From the NCBI RefSeq assembly GCF_000372745.1, contig NZ_KB889574.1, positions 182,496-246,495 of the forward strand: a stretch of DNA of 64,000 bases, given 5' to 3'. The first letter of the stretch is position 1. The number at the start of each line of letters is the position of its first letter. Position numbers and translations under genes: made by a program. Shown one piece after another: positions 17,491 to 26,887 of this stretch. The notes below the pieces were generated by a model that saw only the letters and a program-made list of their open reading frames with translations, had not been told where the DNA came from and did not search any database. Source of the DNA: Embleya scabrispora DSM 41855. Lineage in GTDB: Bacteria; Actinomycetota; Actinomycetes; Streptomycetales; Streptomycetaceae.

Positions 17491-18681
17491 TCAGCGGACG
17501 TCGACGACCTCGAGTTCGGTGCGGGCGGTGCCCCCGTCGAGGGCCGTGGAGGAGAAGTGCGAGATCACCTTGTCGTCGACCGGGTCGTTCGCCGGGTCGT
17601 CGTGCACGATCAGGTGGTTGTACGTGGTGTCGCGCTGGGCCGGGATCCGGCCGGCGGCGCGGATCAGGTGCAGCAGCTCCATCCGGTTGGAGCGGTGCTT
17701 GGCGCCCGCGGAGGAGACCACGTTCTCTTCGAGCATGACCGAGCCCAGGTCGTCCGCGCCGTAGTGCAGGGTGAGCTGGCCGGCCTCCTTGCCCGTGGTC
17801 AGCCACGAGCCCTGGATGTGCGCGACGTTGTGCAGGAACAGGCGGGCGACCGCGATCAGGCGCAGGTATTCGAGCAGGGTGGCCTGCGTCTGCCCCTTCA
17901 GGTGGTTGTTCTCCGGCTGGTAGGTGTACGGGATGAAGGCCCGGAAGCCGCCTGTGCGGTCCTGCACGTCGCGGATCATCCGCAGGTGCTCGATCCGCTC
18001 GGCGTTGGTCTCGCCGGTGCCCATCAGCATCGTCGAGGTGGACTCCACGCCCAGCCCGTGCGCGGTCTCCATGATCTCCAGCCAGCGCTCGCCGGACTCC
18101 TTCAGCGGCGCGATCGCCTTGCGCGGGCGCTCCGGGAGCAGCTCCGCGCCGGCGCCCGCGAACGAGTCCAGGCCGGCCGCGTGGATGCGCGTGATGGCCT
18201 CCTCGATACCCACGCCGGAGACCTTGGCCATGTGCGCGACCTCGGAGGCGCCGAGCGAGTGGATGACCAGCTGCGGGAATTCGGCCTTGATCGCGGCGAA
18301 CGCGCGCTCGTAGTACTCGACGCCGAAGTCGGGGTGGTGCCCGCCCTGGAACATGATCTGTGTGCCGCCGAGTTCGACCGTCTCCGCACACCGGCGCAGA
18401 ATGTCGTCGATCTCCCGGACCCAGCCCTTCTCACTCTTGGGCGGGGCGTAGAACGCACAGAACTTGCACGCGGTGACGCACACGTTCGTGTAGTTGATGT
18501 TGCGCTCGATGATGTACGTCGCGATGTCGACGGTGTCCGCGTAGCGCATGCGCCGCGCGGCGTCGGCGGCGCGGCCGAGCGCGTGCAGCGGTGCGTGCAC
18601 GTACAGGGCGAGTGCCTCGTCGGGCGTGATCCGCCCACCGCCGGCGGCCCGGTCCAGGACCGGCTGGAGATCGCTGATCAC
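17491..18681 (-). CDS. mqnC: Cyclic dehypoxanthinyl futalosine synthase (radical SAM)
   Basis: 396 residues. The radical SAM cluster motif CVTACKFC (Cys68, Cys72, Cys75) follows NINYTN, and GGTQIMFQGGHHPD plus IPYTYQPENN are typical of MqnC. It forms the spiro-cyclic intermediate of the futalosine pathway using a 4Fe-4S cluster. The related MqnE is also radical SAM, but the NINYTN and GGTQIM blocks favour MqnC. It is 127 bases downstream of mqnA and directly upstream of the putative mqnX. Confidence 0.92.
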   Translation of the reverse strand: MISDLQPVLDRAAGGGRITPDEALALYVHAPLHALGRAADAARRMRYADTVDIATYIIERNINYTNVCVTACKFCAFYAPPKSEKGWVREIDDILRRCAETVELGGTQIMFQGGHHPDFGVEYYERAFAAIKAEFPQLVIHSLGASEVAHMAKVSGVGIEEAITRIHAAGLDSFAGAGAELLPERPRKAIAPLKESGERWLEIMETAHGLGVESTSTMLMGTGETNAERIEHLRMIRDVQDRTGGFRAFIPYTYQPENNHLKGQTQATLLEYLRLIAVARLFLHNVAHIQGSWLTTGKEAGQLTLHYGADDLGSVMLEENVVSSAGAKHRSNRMELLHLIRAAGRIPAQRDTTYNHLIVHDDPANDPVDDKVISHFSSTALDGGTARTELEVVDVR

Positions 18682-18808
18682 GGGGAAGCCTCCGCATGGA
18701 ACGAATACGAGTGGAACGGTTGCGCGTACGACGAGTGCGCGTCGAGCGAACGAGCGCCCAGCGGGTGGGCGCGGTGCGAATGCTCGTGAACGAGCCTATC
18801 CGGCGCGC

Positions 18809-19702
<894 letters not shown>

Positions 19703-19859
19703 CTATGCCCGGGTGCGCGGATCGCCGGTATCGGCCCGGGCCGGTGTCACCGAACAGGCACAACACCGCACGCGTGGCAGTGGCAGCGGCATACGGGTGA
19801 GATTCTCGGATGCCGGACCGATCCCACGACGGTTCGACCACAACGACGGAGGAAGCGCG

Positions 19860-20915
19860 ATGCACTCGTCCCCGGGCTCGTATCCGGGCCAGGGTGGCGG
19901 CTACCCGCCCCCGCCCCCGCCCTATGCGTCCACGCCCGCCCCGCCGCCCGCATACGATCCGGGCGCTCCGTATCAACCGGGCGGTCCGGGCGGCGGCGGC
20001 TCCTACGGACCTCCGCCTCGGCAGTCCTCGGGATCCGCGTACGGCGCGCTGCGCGGCACCGTCGCCGGGATCAGCCTGGTGCTGGCGGTGCTGCTGACGA
20101 TCCCGGCGCTGTCCGCGCTGTGGCTGCGCTGGGAGGTGGTCTCCGAGCAGGGGTTCACCGACAACGCGGTGGCGCTGATCGACGAGCCGGCGATCCGTAG
20201 TGAGGTCGCCCGGCTGATGACCGAGGAGTTGATCAAGCAACTCCCGACGACCGTGCGCGGTCAGGTGCCGCGCGACGTGGTGCAGAGCGCGGTGAACGAG
20301 GAGATCGGCAAGCCCTCGTTCAAGGCGGTCTGGAAGGAGGGCATCGCCACCGCGCACGACGTGGTGATGTCGTCCATCCTCGGCCGGGACAGCAAGAACG
20401 TCACGACGGACGGCGACCGGGTGGTGGTCAACCTCAAGAGCCCGCTCGACGCGATCGTGCCCCGATTGAACAAGGCCGGCATCCCGGTGTCGAAGGCGGG
20501 CCTGCCCACCAGCATCCCGATCGACCTGGCCCAACTGCCGCACGCCTCCGAGGCCCAGCAGGGCCGGGACGCGTTCCAGGCCGTCGACGACGCGGGCAAG
20601 TGGCTGCCGATCCTGACCCTGGTGCTGCTGCTGGTCGGCCTGGCGGTCGCGGTGAACCGCTTCCGCGCGCTGATCATGACCGGCGTCGGCCTGTTCGTCA
20701 CAAGCGGCCTGCTGCTGCTCCTGGTCTCCTCCGCGAGCGGACCGGTCGCCGACGAACTGGCCACCCGGAACACCCTGAACCGGGACGGCATCGAGGCGAT
20801 CTACGACGTATTCACGGATTCGCTGACCACGATGGCCTGGTCGGTGTTCGCCGCCTCGATCGTGGCGATCGTGGTGGGCGCGGTCGGCCGGAGTCTGCGC
20901 GGCCGACGGCGCTGA
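19860..20915 (+). CDS. Membrane protein with Pro-rich cytoplasmic N-terminus
   Basis: 351 residues from the ATG at 19860, after GGAGG. The first 60 residues are Pro/Gly/Tyr-rich (YPPPPPPYASTPAPPPAYDP). One transmembrane helix (about 63-83) precedes a polar domain of about 160 residues, and three more helices lie at about 245-345, ending in RSLRGRRR. This resembles a widespread actinomycete membrane family of unknown role. Divergent from mqnA. Confidence 0.8.
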   Translation: MHSSPGSYPGQGGGYPPPPPPYASTPAPPPAYDPGAPYQPGGPGGGGSYGPPPRQSSGSAYGALRGTVAGISLVLAVLLTIPALSALWLRWEVVSEQGFTDNAVALIDEPAIRSEVARLMTEELIKQLPTTVRGQVPRDVVQSAVNEEIGKPSFKAVWKEGIATAHDVVMSSILGRDSKNVTTDGDRVVVNLKSPLDAIVPRLNKAGIPVSKAGLPTSIPIDLAQLPHASEAQQGRDAFQAVDDAGKWLPILTLVLLLVGLAVAVNRFRALIMTGVGLFVTSGLLLLLVSSASGPVADELATRNTLNRDGIEAIYDVFTDSLTTMAWSVFAASIVAIVVGAVGRSLRGRRR

Positions 20916-20931
20916 CGGACGCGGCGGCACA

Positions 20932-20967
20932 AAAGGGCGGGCCCGGAGCGATCCGGTCCCGCCCTTT
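20932..20967. terminator. Bidirectional terminator hairpin
   Basis: AAAGGGCGGG (20932-20941) pairs with CCCGCCCTTT (20958-20967), and the inner sequence can add further pairs. It lies between convergent genes ending at 20915 and 20999. Confidence 0.85.
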
Positions 20968-20998
20968 CCCACGCGGCTTCGGGGCCGCCGGCCCGGTC

Positions 20999-21490
20999 TC
21001 ACGCCAGGTTGCGCGAGGAGGTGTCGTCGTCCTCCTGCTCGATGTGGATGTCGTCCACGGAGATGTCCACCTCGACCACCTCGAGGCCGGTCATGCGCTC
21101 GATCGACTCGATCACGTGGTCACGCACGGCCCCGGCGACTTCGGCGATCGGTGCGCCGTACTCCACCACCAGGCTCAGGTCGACGGCACACTGCTTCTCG
21201 CCGACCTCGACGCCGACTCCGCGCGCCACGTCCGGACGACCGCCCGGTACGGCCTTGCGCATCGCCGCGAAGGCCCGGGAGACCCCGCCGCCGAGCGCGT
21301 ACACGCCCGGGATCTCGCGCGCCGCCAGTCCGGCGACCTTGGCCACCACCCCGTCCGCGATCGAGGTCCGCCCTCGGTCCGTGGCCAGCGCGGTCACCTC
21401 GGTGAGGTGACCGGAGCCGGTCGCCGGCCGCTCGGCCCGTACCGAACGGGTGGTGCTCTTGTCGGGTGTGTGGACGGGTGAGTCTGCCAT
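20999..21490 (-). CDS. Asp23/Gls24-family envelope stress protein
   Basis: 163 residues from the ATG at 21490, with GGCGAGG upstream. TSIADGVVAKVAGLAAREIP opens the Asp23 domain, followed by VGEKQCAVDLSLVVEYG and VVEVDISVDDIHI, the conserved strands. Family members are small membrane-associated, alkaline or envelope stress proteins. The acidic tail and the lack of a membrane anchor suggest it acts with partner proteins not encoded here. Confidence 0.9.
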   Translation of the reverse strand: MADSPVHTPDKSTTRSVRAERPATGSGHLTEVTALATDRGRTSIADGVVAKVAGLAAREIPGVYALGGGVSRAFAAMRKAVPGGRPDVARGVGVEVGEKQCAVDLSLVVEYGAPIAEVAGAVRDHVIESIERMTGLEVVEVDISVDDIHIEQEDDDTSSRNLA

Positions 21491-21722
21491 GGCTGGAACC
21501 TCGCCTTTCGCCGCTTCGTGAGGGATGGGGCTCCCCTCACATGAGGAGTGACCCCTTCCCGATCGATTCGTCACGCAATCCGGGCGAATTAATCCGATCG
21601 GCCGCGAAAGTGAGCTGGAACATGTTTCATTTCACTCCCGGCCAACCGTTCAGGAGGCTTGCTCCTGCGTGTCGGAACCGCTTGTGATGGGACCCGTACA
21701 CCCCGTTCGAGGAGGAAACACT

Positions 21723-22493
21723 GTGGAGCGGTTCCAGGATCGGCGCATCATCGTCACCGGTGGCGGCTCGGGCATCGGCCAGGCCACGGTGCTGCGGCTG
21801 CTGAGCGAGGCGGGCACGGTACACGCGGCGGACGTCAACGCCGACGGGTTGGAGAAGACCCGCGCGATGGCGGCGGAGAAGGGCGTGGACGCCCGGCTGA
21901 GCACGGGCGTGCTGGACGTCTCCGACGAGGACGCGGTCGGCGCGGGCGTGGCCGAGGTGGTCGAGCGTCTGGGCGGCCTGGACGTGCTGGTGAACGCGGC
22001 CGGGATCCTGCGCGCCGGCCACACCCACACGTTCCCGCTCGAAAAGTGGAATCAGATCATCACCGTCAACCTGACGGGCACGTTCCTGATGACCCGCGCC
22101 GCGCTGCCCCCGCTCCTGGAGACCGGCAACGGCGTGATCATCAACTTCAGTTCCACGTCGGCGAGCTTCGCCCACCCGTACATGGCGGCCTACGCGGCCA
22201 GCAAGGGCGCGATCGACGCCTTCACCCACGCGATCGCACTCGAGTACAGCCGCCAGGGCCTGCGCGCGGTCAACGTCGCACCCGGCAGCATCTCCAGCGG
22301 CATCGTCGACGACACCCCGAACCAGGTCCCGGACGACGCCGACTGGGAACTCTTCGGCAAGCTGATGCCGATCATCGGCGACGGCATGGCCCACCCCGAC
22401 GTGATCGCCGGCATGATCGCCGCCCTCGCCTCCGACGACGGCAAATTCGTCACCGGCACATCCCTCCGCATCGACGGCGGCACACACGCCTGA
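21723..22493 (+). CDS. Short-chain dehydrogenase/reductase
   Basis: 256 residues from the GTG at 21723, preceded by GAGGAGG. Cofactor motif TGGGSGIG (12-19), NAAG (91-94), serine near 145 in NFSSTSAS, and YAASK (157-161) make a complete classical SDR active site. The C-terminus GTSLRIDGGTHA is standard. The Asp at the end of strand 2 (AADVNAD) suggests NAD(H) preference. Substrate unknown; transcribed alone. Confidence 0.9.
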   Translation: MERFQDRRIIVTGGGSGIGQATVLRLLSEAGTVHAADVNADGLEKTRAMAAEKGVDARLSTGVLDVSDEDAVGAGVAEVVERLGGLDVLVNAAGILRAGHTHTFPLEKWNQIITVNLTGTFLMTRAALPPLLETGNGVIINFSSTSASFAHPYMAAYAASKGAIDAFTHAIALEYSRQGLRAVNVAPGSISSGIVDDTPNQVPDDADWELFGKLMPIIGDGMAHPDVIAGMIAALASDDGKFVTGTSLRIDGGTHA

Positions 22494-22544
22494 CCCGAAG
22501 CCCCACCAACACCCCTCGAACCGCCGGCCGAGCAACCCGGCCCG

Positions 22545-22589
22545 GCCGGCGCTTGAGGCCGAACAGCCCCGCCGGCGCTCGAGGCGAAC
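22545..22589. repeat. Duplicated short intergenic element
   Basis: GCCGGCGCTTGAGGCCGAAC (22545-22564) is repeated with two changes at 22571-22589 (GCCGGCGCTCGAGGCGAAC), just downstream of the SDR gene. Similar CCGGCG(T/C)TTGAGG strings are common dispersed intergenic sequences in streptomycete genomes, from memory. It could also contribute to a termination structure. Confidence 0.45.
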
Positions 22590-22650
22590 CCAGGACGCAC
22601 AGAGGGCGCCGTACCGGTCACCCCGTACAGCGCCCACCGAAGGTGCGAGT

Positions 22651-22893
22651 TCAGCCCTGGTTGATACAAACGTTCCCGAACGCCGGGTTCACCAGACCGA
22701 CCAGGTTGACACTGTTGCCGCACACGTTCACCGGAACGTGCACCGGAACCTCGATGTTGTTGCCCGAAATCACGCCCGGCGACCCGACGGCCGCACCGTC
22801 CGCATCGGAACTCGCGTTGGCCGCACCCATGCCCGCGGCGAGGATGCCACCGGCGGCAGCGGTGATGATGGCCGCCTTCTTGACCGTGTTCAT
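22651..22893 (-). CDS. Short chaplin (aerial-hypha surface amyloid protein)
   Basis: 80 residues. Signal peptide about 1-27, then one chaplin domain with GSPGVISGNNIEVPVHVPVN, Cys58 and Cys76, and NPAFGN between the cysteines. Short chaplins (ChpD-H type) assemble into amyloid fibrils that lower surface tension and coat aerial hyphae. It has no LPXTG anchor. A lone chaplin gene, not in a cluster. Its presence shows a sporulating filamentous actinomycete. Confidence 0.95.
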   Translation of the reverse strand: MNTVKKAAIITAAAGGILAAGMGAANASSDADGAAVGSPGVISGNNIEVPVHVPVNVCGNSVNLVGLVNPAFGNVCINQG

Positions 22894-23225
22894 ATTTCCT
22901 CCATGTCACATTGCCGCACGAACGGATGCGGCACATGGGACAACGAAGGCCGCTGCAACGAGCAACGCCCGACCGTTCGGTTGCTTCCCGATTCACCCAT
23001 GCGAGGACGCGCACGTGCGCCGTACGCCGGTGACAGGCGCCCGCGCACCCCCGGCTCCACTCCCACTCCACCGCGCGAACCACCCCACCGCGAAAACGAT
23101 CGACGCCCCGCAAAGCCGAGGCTCCGCGGGGCGTAGGGGGGACGAAGGGGCGAACAGGTCTGCGCAGGGTCTGCAAGGTAGTGCCGGGCCGCGCCCGGTC
23201 GACCGGGGCACGAACCGTCGGGACG
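22894..23225. other. Chaplin upstream region and terminator of the next gene
   Basis: 332 bases without a supported gene. The right part has a hairpin, ACGCCCCGC at 23103-23111 pairing with GCGGGGCGT at 23126-23134, that could terminate the leftward gene ending at 23226. The left part must contain the chaplin promoter; no clear operator was found. Confidence 0.55.
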
Positions 23226-23546
23226 TCAGGCGTCCTCGTCGTCCTCGTCATCGTCCTCGGGCAGGTACTCGGCGCCCTCCGACTGCCAGCCGGCCTCGCT
23301 CAGCTCCGTGCCGGCGATGTCCTCGACGAGGCTGAACGGGTCGATCAGGTACGAGACCGACTCGGCCAGGTCGCTCTCGATCGCGGCGGTCGCGTCGGCC
23401 CGGTCGCCCGGGGACAACTCCTCGTCGGCCTTGACGCTGTCCAACGCCGCGGCACGCAGCGCGTCGGCGTCGGTGACCTCCAGCACGATTTCGAGGTTGA
23501 GCCGGATATAGCGGGTCGTGGAGTCGGAGGAAGTCGCATTTTCCAT
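23226..23546 (-). CDS. Acidic conserved hypothetical protein
   Basis: 106 residues starting MENATSSDSTTRYIRLNLEI, with a strand-rich N-terminal half and a strongly acidic tail (PEDDDEDDEDA). No signal peptide or membrane segment. Codon use is typical of the genome. I do not recognise the family. It is leftward and separated by 55 bases from the small membrane protein gene. Confidence 0.75.
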   Translation of the reverse strand: MENATSSDSTTRYIRLNLEIVLEVTDADALRAAALDSVKADEELSPGDRADATAAIESDLAESVSYLIDPFSLVEDIAGTELSEAGWQSEGAEYLPEDDDEDDEDA

Positions 23547-23601
23547 GAGCGCGAGCCTACGGGCCCGCGACCGGCCGCCGGCGCGCTGACGCGCCGGGCG
23601 C

Positions 23602-23721
23602 TCAGCGGTGGCCGTAGGTCACCGCGGTGAACATCAGTGCCCCGAAGACGACGGAGAATCCGAGGATGTAGATCGCGATCCGGATCCACATCCCGGTCGC
23701 CCGGCTCTTCTCGCTCTCCAT
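23602..23721 (-). CDS. Very small membrane protein (DUF6126-like)
   Basis: 39 residues: MESEKSRATGMWIRIAIYIL starts a single transmembrane helix, and the protein ends VTYGHR. ATG at 23721 is preceded by GAGGAG. Proteins of this size and shape are found directly after XRE-cupin regulators in streptomycetes; here the regulator gene ends 60 bases upstream in the same orientation. It is too short for most gene finders. The family assignment is from memory of this gene pairing. Confidence 0.7.
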   Translation of the reverse strand: MESEKSRATGMWIRIAIYILGFSVVFGALMFTAVTYGHR

Positions 23722-23781
23722 CACGGCGAACTCCTCAGACTTGGGCGGACTCGGACCCCGGCGCGCTCACAGACGAGCGGC

Positions 23782-24411
23782 TCAGACATGAGCCGGCAGA
23801 CACGGCGAGAACGCGACCAGTGCCGGCGCCGCGTGGACCATCAGGAACTCGACGGGCAGATACGCGTCGGCGGATTCCATCCGATGCGCCAGACCCGAGT
23901 CGAAGTGCGCCACGTCACCGGGCGCGAGCAGGTGGGTGGCCCCGTCCAGGGTCAGCCGGAGCTGACCGGTCAGCACGTACAGCCATTCCTCGCCCGGATG
24001 CACTCGCCCGGGCCCGTCCGCCCGGCCCGCCGGCACCCGCACACGCAGCGCCTGCATGCCCCGGCGCGGACTGCCCACGCGCCAATAGGTCCAGCCGTGC
24101 GCCTCGACCGGCTCGGCCGCGCGGGCCCGAACCACCGGCTCGGCCGAGGCACCGTCCTCGCCGAGGAGTTCGGAGACGGTGGTGTTGTAGACCCGGGCCA
24201 GGGTCAACAGCGCGGGCAACGACGGCTGCCGGCGCTCGTGTTCGAGCCGGGAGAGGTAGGCGACGGAGAGCTTGGTCAGCTGCGCGGCCTCGTCGAGCTT
24301 GAACCCGTTCGCCCGACGGGCCGCACGCAACCGGTCGCCGAGCCCGGTCGGTACCGCCTCGGCGGATGCCGGCTCCGGCTCGTCGGTGTCGTAGCTTTGG
24401 GAGGAGGCCAT
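23782..24411 (-). CDS. XRE-family regulator with cupin domain
   Basis: 209 residues. Helix-turn-helix about 25-80 (LRAARRANGFKLDEAAQLTK, then SVAYLSRLEHERRQPSLPAL) and a C-terminal cupin about 115-190 with HPGEEWLYVLTGQLRLTLDG and PGDVAHFDSG. Such proteins sense a small metabolite with the cupin and repress or activate nearby genes. The upstream palindrome at 24440-24458 fits autoregulation, and the small membrane protein downstream is likely co-transcribed. Confidence 0.9.
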   Translation of the reverse strand: MASSQSYDTDEPEPASAEAVPTGLGDRLRAARRANGFKLDEAAQLTKLSVAYLSRLEHERRQPSLPALLTLARVYNTTVSELLGEDGASAEPVVRARAAEPVEAHGWTYWRVGSPRRGMQALRVRVPAGRADGPGRVHPGEEWLYVLTGQLRLTLDGATHLLAPGDVAHFDSGLAHRMESADAYLPVEFLMVHAAPALVAFSPCLPAHV

Positions 24412-24439
24412 GCTTCGAGATTAGGCAGGCCCTACCAGA

Positions 24440-24466
24440 GAGGCAAAAAACTTGCCTCAGAGGCAA
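24440..24466. promoter_or_regulatory. Probable operator of the XRE-cupin regulator
   Basis: GAGGCAA at 24440-24446 and its exact inverse TTGCCTC at 24452-24458, separated by five A/C bases, form a perfect palindrome. A third half-site, GAGGCAA, follows at 24460-24466. The cluster lies 29-55 bases upstream of the regulator start codon and is AT-richer than its surroundings. Confidence 0.7.
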
Positions 24467-24532
24467 ATTCGCCCTCTTCAATCCGGCGCATAGCGCATAT
24501 ACGGGTCGAAATCCCCGCCCCTCTGCCCCACG

Positions 24533-25096
24533 TCAGGCGCAGCGCCCCGACGCGAGCACGCCCGGCGGCACCTCGGCCTCCACCAGCACCACGCCGTCCT
24601 CGTAGCCGCGCCGACTGACCAGCCCGGCCCGGTCGAACAGGGCGAGCATCCGCCGGTTCCACGGCAGCACGTGCGCCCGCAGGTCGCTCGCCCCGCGCGC
24701 GGCCGCGTGTTCGACGAGCGAGCGCAGCAGCGTGGTGCCGAGCCCGTGCCGCTGCCACCCGTCCTCGACCAGCAGCGCCACTTCGCCGACCGACTCGTGC
24801 GCCGGGTGGAAGAGGGTGGCCAGCGCGCCGATCGCCCCGTCGGGCGCGACCGCCACCAGGCTCACCCCGTGTTCGGGCACCAGCAACCGGCTCAGCGCGC
24901 TCTCCGGCAACCGGGGCGCCGAGGTGAAGTAGCGCAATCGACGGGTCTCCGGCGAGCACCGCTCGTGCATCGCGCGCACCTGCGCGGCGTCCTCGGCCCG
25001 AGCCACCCGCACCCGTACGTGCGAGGGCCACTCGCCCGCGCCGACCGCACTCACCACGGTGAGCCTGGCCCGGCCCCGCATCGACATCGCCGTCAT
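24533..25096 (-). CDS. GNAT-family N-acetyltransferase
   Basis: 187 residues from the ATG at 25096. The acetyl-CoA loop lies in ALLVEDGWQRHGLGTTLLRS (Q/R-x-x-G-x-G/A type). N-terminal strand VRVRVARAEDAAQVRAMHER and GYEDGVVLVEAEVP complete the fold. A GTG at 25117 would add seven residues. Substrate unknown; possibly a protein or amine acetyltransferase. Downstream of cbs in the same direction with a 156-base gap. Confidence 0.85.
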   Translation of the reverse strand: MTAMSMRGRARLTVVSAVGAGEWPSHVRVRVARAEDAAQVRAMHERCSPETRRLRYFTSAPRLPESALSRLLVPEHGVSLVAVAPDGAIGALATLFHPAHESVGEVALLVEDGWQRHGLGTTLLRSLVEHAAARGASDLRAHVLPWNRRMLALFDRAGLVSRRGYEDGVVLVEAEVPPGVLASGRCA

Positions 25097-25252
25097 GTCC
25101 CTACCGCCTCTCGCCACCGGAGCGGTCCCCTCGCGGTCCGTCCCCGCCGAACCCCCACGGTGTCGAGGCGGTGTTACACATCGACTACGCGGGCGTGTCC
25201 GGAGCGAACCGATCCGGTGACGTCGCCGCCCCGGTGGCGAAACACGGCCGAC

Positions 25253-26629
25253 TCAGCCCGCCAGGTGACCCAGCAGGTCCTGCCGGGTGACCACGCCCTG
25301 CGGCTTGCCGTGCACCAGCACCAAAGCCGCGTCGGCCTGCTCCAGCACCCGCGCGAGGCGCGCGATCGGCTCACCGGAGCCGACCACCGGCAGCGGCACC
25401 GACATGAACTTCTCCAACGGGTCGCCCGCCGACGCGCGGCCGGACACCAGTGCGTCCAGCAGGTCGCGCTCGGCGATCGAGCCGACCACCTCGGCGGCCA
25501 TCACGTCCGGGTGGCCCGCACCGGGCTTGACCACCGGCATCTGGCTGACCCCGAACTCGCGCAGGATCGCGATCGAGTCGCCGACGCTCTCCTCCGGGTG
25601 CACGTGCACCAGTGCGGGCAGGTCGCCCTGCTTGCGGGCCAGGATGTCGGCCACGGTGGCCTCGTTCGGGTCCGCGTCCAGGAAGCCGTAGTCGGCCATC
25701 CATTCGTCGTTGAAGATCTTGCTGAGGTAGCCGCGCCCGGAGTCCGGCAGCAGCACCACGACCACGTCGTCCGGCCCCAGCCGCTCCGCCGCACGCAGCG
25801 CCGCGACCACGGCCATCCCGCACGAGCCGCCGACCAGCAGCCCTTCCTCGCGGGCGAGCCGGCGCGTCATCAGGAACGAGTCGCGGTCGGACACCGCGAT
25901 GATCTCGTCGGGCACCCCGCTGTCGTACGCGGTCGGCCAGAAGTCCTCACCGACGCCCTCGACCAGGTACGGCCGGCCGCTGCCGCCGGAGTACACCGAG
26001 CCCTCCGGGTCGGCGCCGACCACCCGCACGCCGCCGTTCGAGACCTCCTTGAGGAAGCGCCCCGTCCCGGAGATGGTGCCGCCGGTGCCGACGCCGGCCA
26101 CGAAGCACGTGATCCGACCGTCGGTCTGCTCCCACAACTCGGGACCCGTGGAGAGGTAGTGCGACTGCGGGTTCTCCGGGTTGGAGTACTGGTCGGGCTT
26201 CCACGCGCCGGGCGTCTCGCGCACCAGCCGGTCCGAGACGTTGTAGTAGGAGTCGGGGTGCTCGGGGTCGACCGCGGTCGGGCAGACCACCACCTCGGCC
26301 CCATAGGCCCGCATGACATTGATCTTGTCCATGCTGACCTTGTCCGGGCAGACGAACACGCACTTGTAACCGCGTCGCTGCGCCACCATCGCCAGCCCCA
26401 CTCCGGTGTTTCCGGAGGTGGGCTCGACGATCGTGCCGCCCGGACGCAGCGCACCCGACTGCTCGGCCGCGTCGATCATCCGCACGGCGATCCGGTCCTT
26501 CACCGAGCCGCCGGGGTTGAAGTACTCGACCTTCGCCAGCACCGTCGCCGACAACCCCGAGGTGACGGAGTTGAGCTTGACGAGGGGGGTGTCCCCGATC
26601 AGGTCGAGCATGGATTCGTGGTACCGCAC
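25253..26629 (-). CDS. cbs: Cystathionine beta-synthase
   Basis: 458 residues. GTG at 26629 is chosen because GGCGGAGG precedes it. The PLP lysine is Lys44 in NPGGSVKDR, with the substrate loop TSGNTG (71-76) and phosphate-binding GTGGTISGTG. Two CBS domains occupy about 335-455. It condenses serine and homocysteine to cystathionine in reverse transsulfuration; the CBS pair may give adenosyl regulation. Divergent from the SGNH hydrolase gene. Confidence 0.93.
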   Translation of the reverse strand: MRYHESMLDLIGDTPLVKLNSVTSGLSATVLAKVEYFNPGGSVKDRIAVRMIDAAEQSGALRPGGTIVEPTSGNTGVGLAMVAQRRGYKCVFVCPDKVSMDKINVMRAYGAEVVVCPTAVDPEHPDSYYNVSDRLVRETPGAWKPDQYSNPENPQSHYLSTGPELWEQTDGRITCFVAGVGTGGTISGTGRFLKEVSNGGVRVVGADPEGSVYSGGSGRPYLVEGVGEDFWPTAYDSGVPDEIIAVSDRDSFLMTRRLAREEGLLVGGSCGMAVVAALRAAERLGPDDVVVVLLPDSGRGYLSKIFNDEWMADYGFLDADPNEATVADILARKQGDLPALVHVHPEESVGDSIAILREFGVSQMPVVKPGAGHPDVMAAEVVGSIAERDLLDALVSGRASAGDPLEKFMSVPLPVVGSGEPIARLARVLEQADAALVLVHGKPQGVVTRQDLLGHLAG

Positions 26630-26887
26630 GGAACCTCCGCCATGAGTGCGCATCAGCCGGGGCCGGATGGCCCAAAATCCTCACATTGCGCTAACTTCTC
26701 CCAGCCTAGTCCGCGCTTTCGCGCCGGACACGACACCGCGGCCTCGACCCGCGCCCACGCCGCACGCCCCCACCACGCCCCCGGCTGTCCGCCGACGAAC
26801 CCGACGGTTCGGTTAGGGTCGGCGTGGAGTTCGCGACGGGGAGGAGCCCGAGGTCTTGTACACGACGGCCGGCCGCGGTACCCGGCG

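Noticed and set aside
24671..26887. Upstream in-frame extension of the SGNH hydrolase across cbs
   Set aside because: It runs antisense to cbs and a GNAT gene; the true start is near 26888, before the signal anchor.
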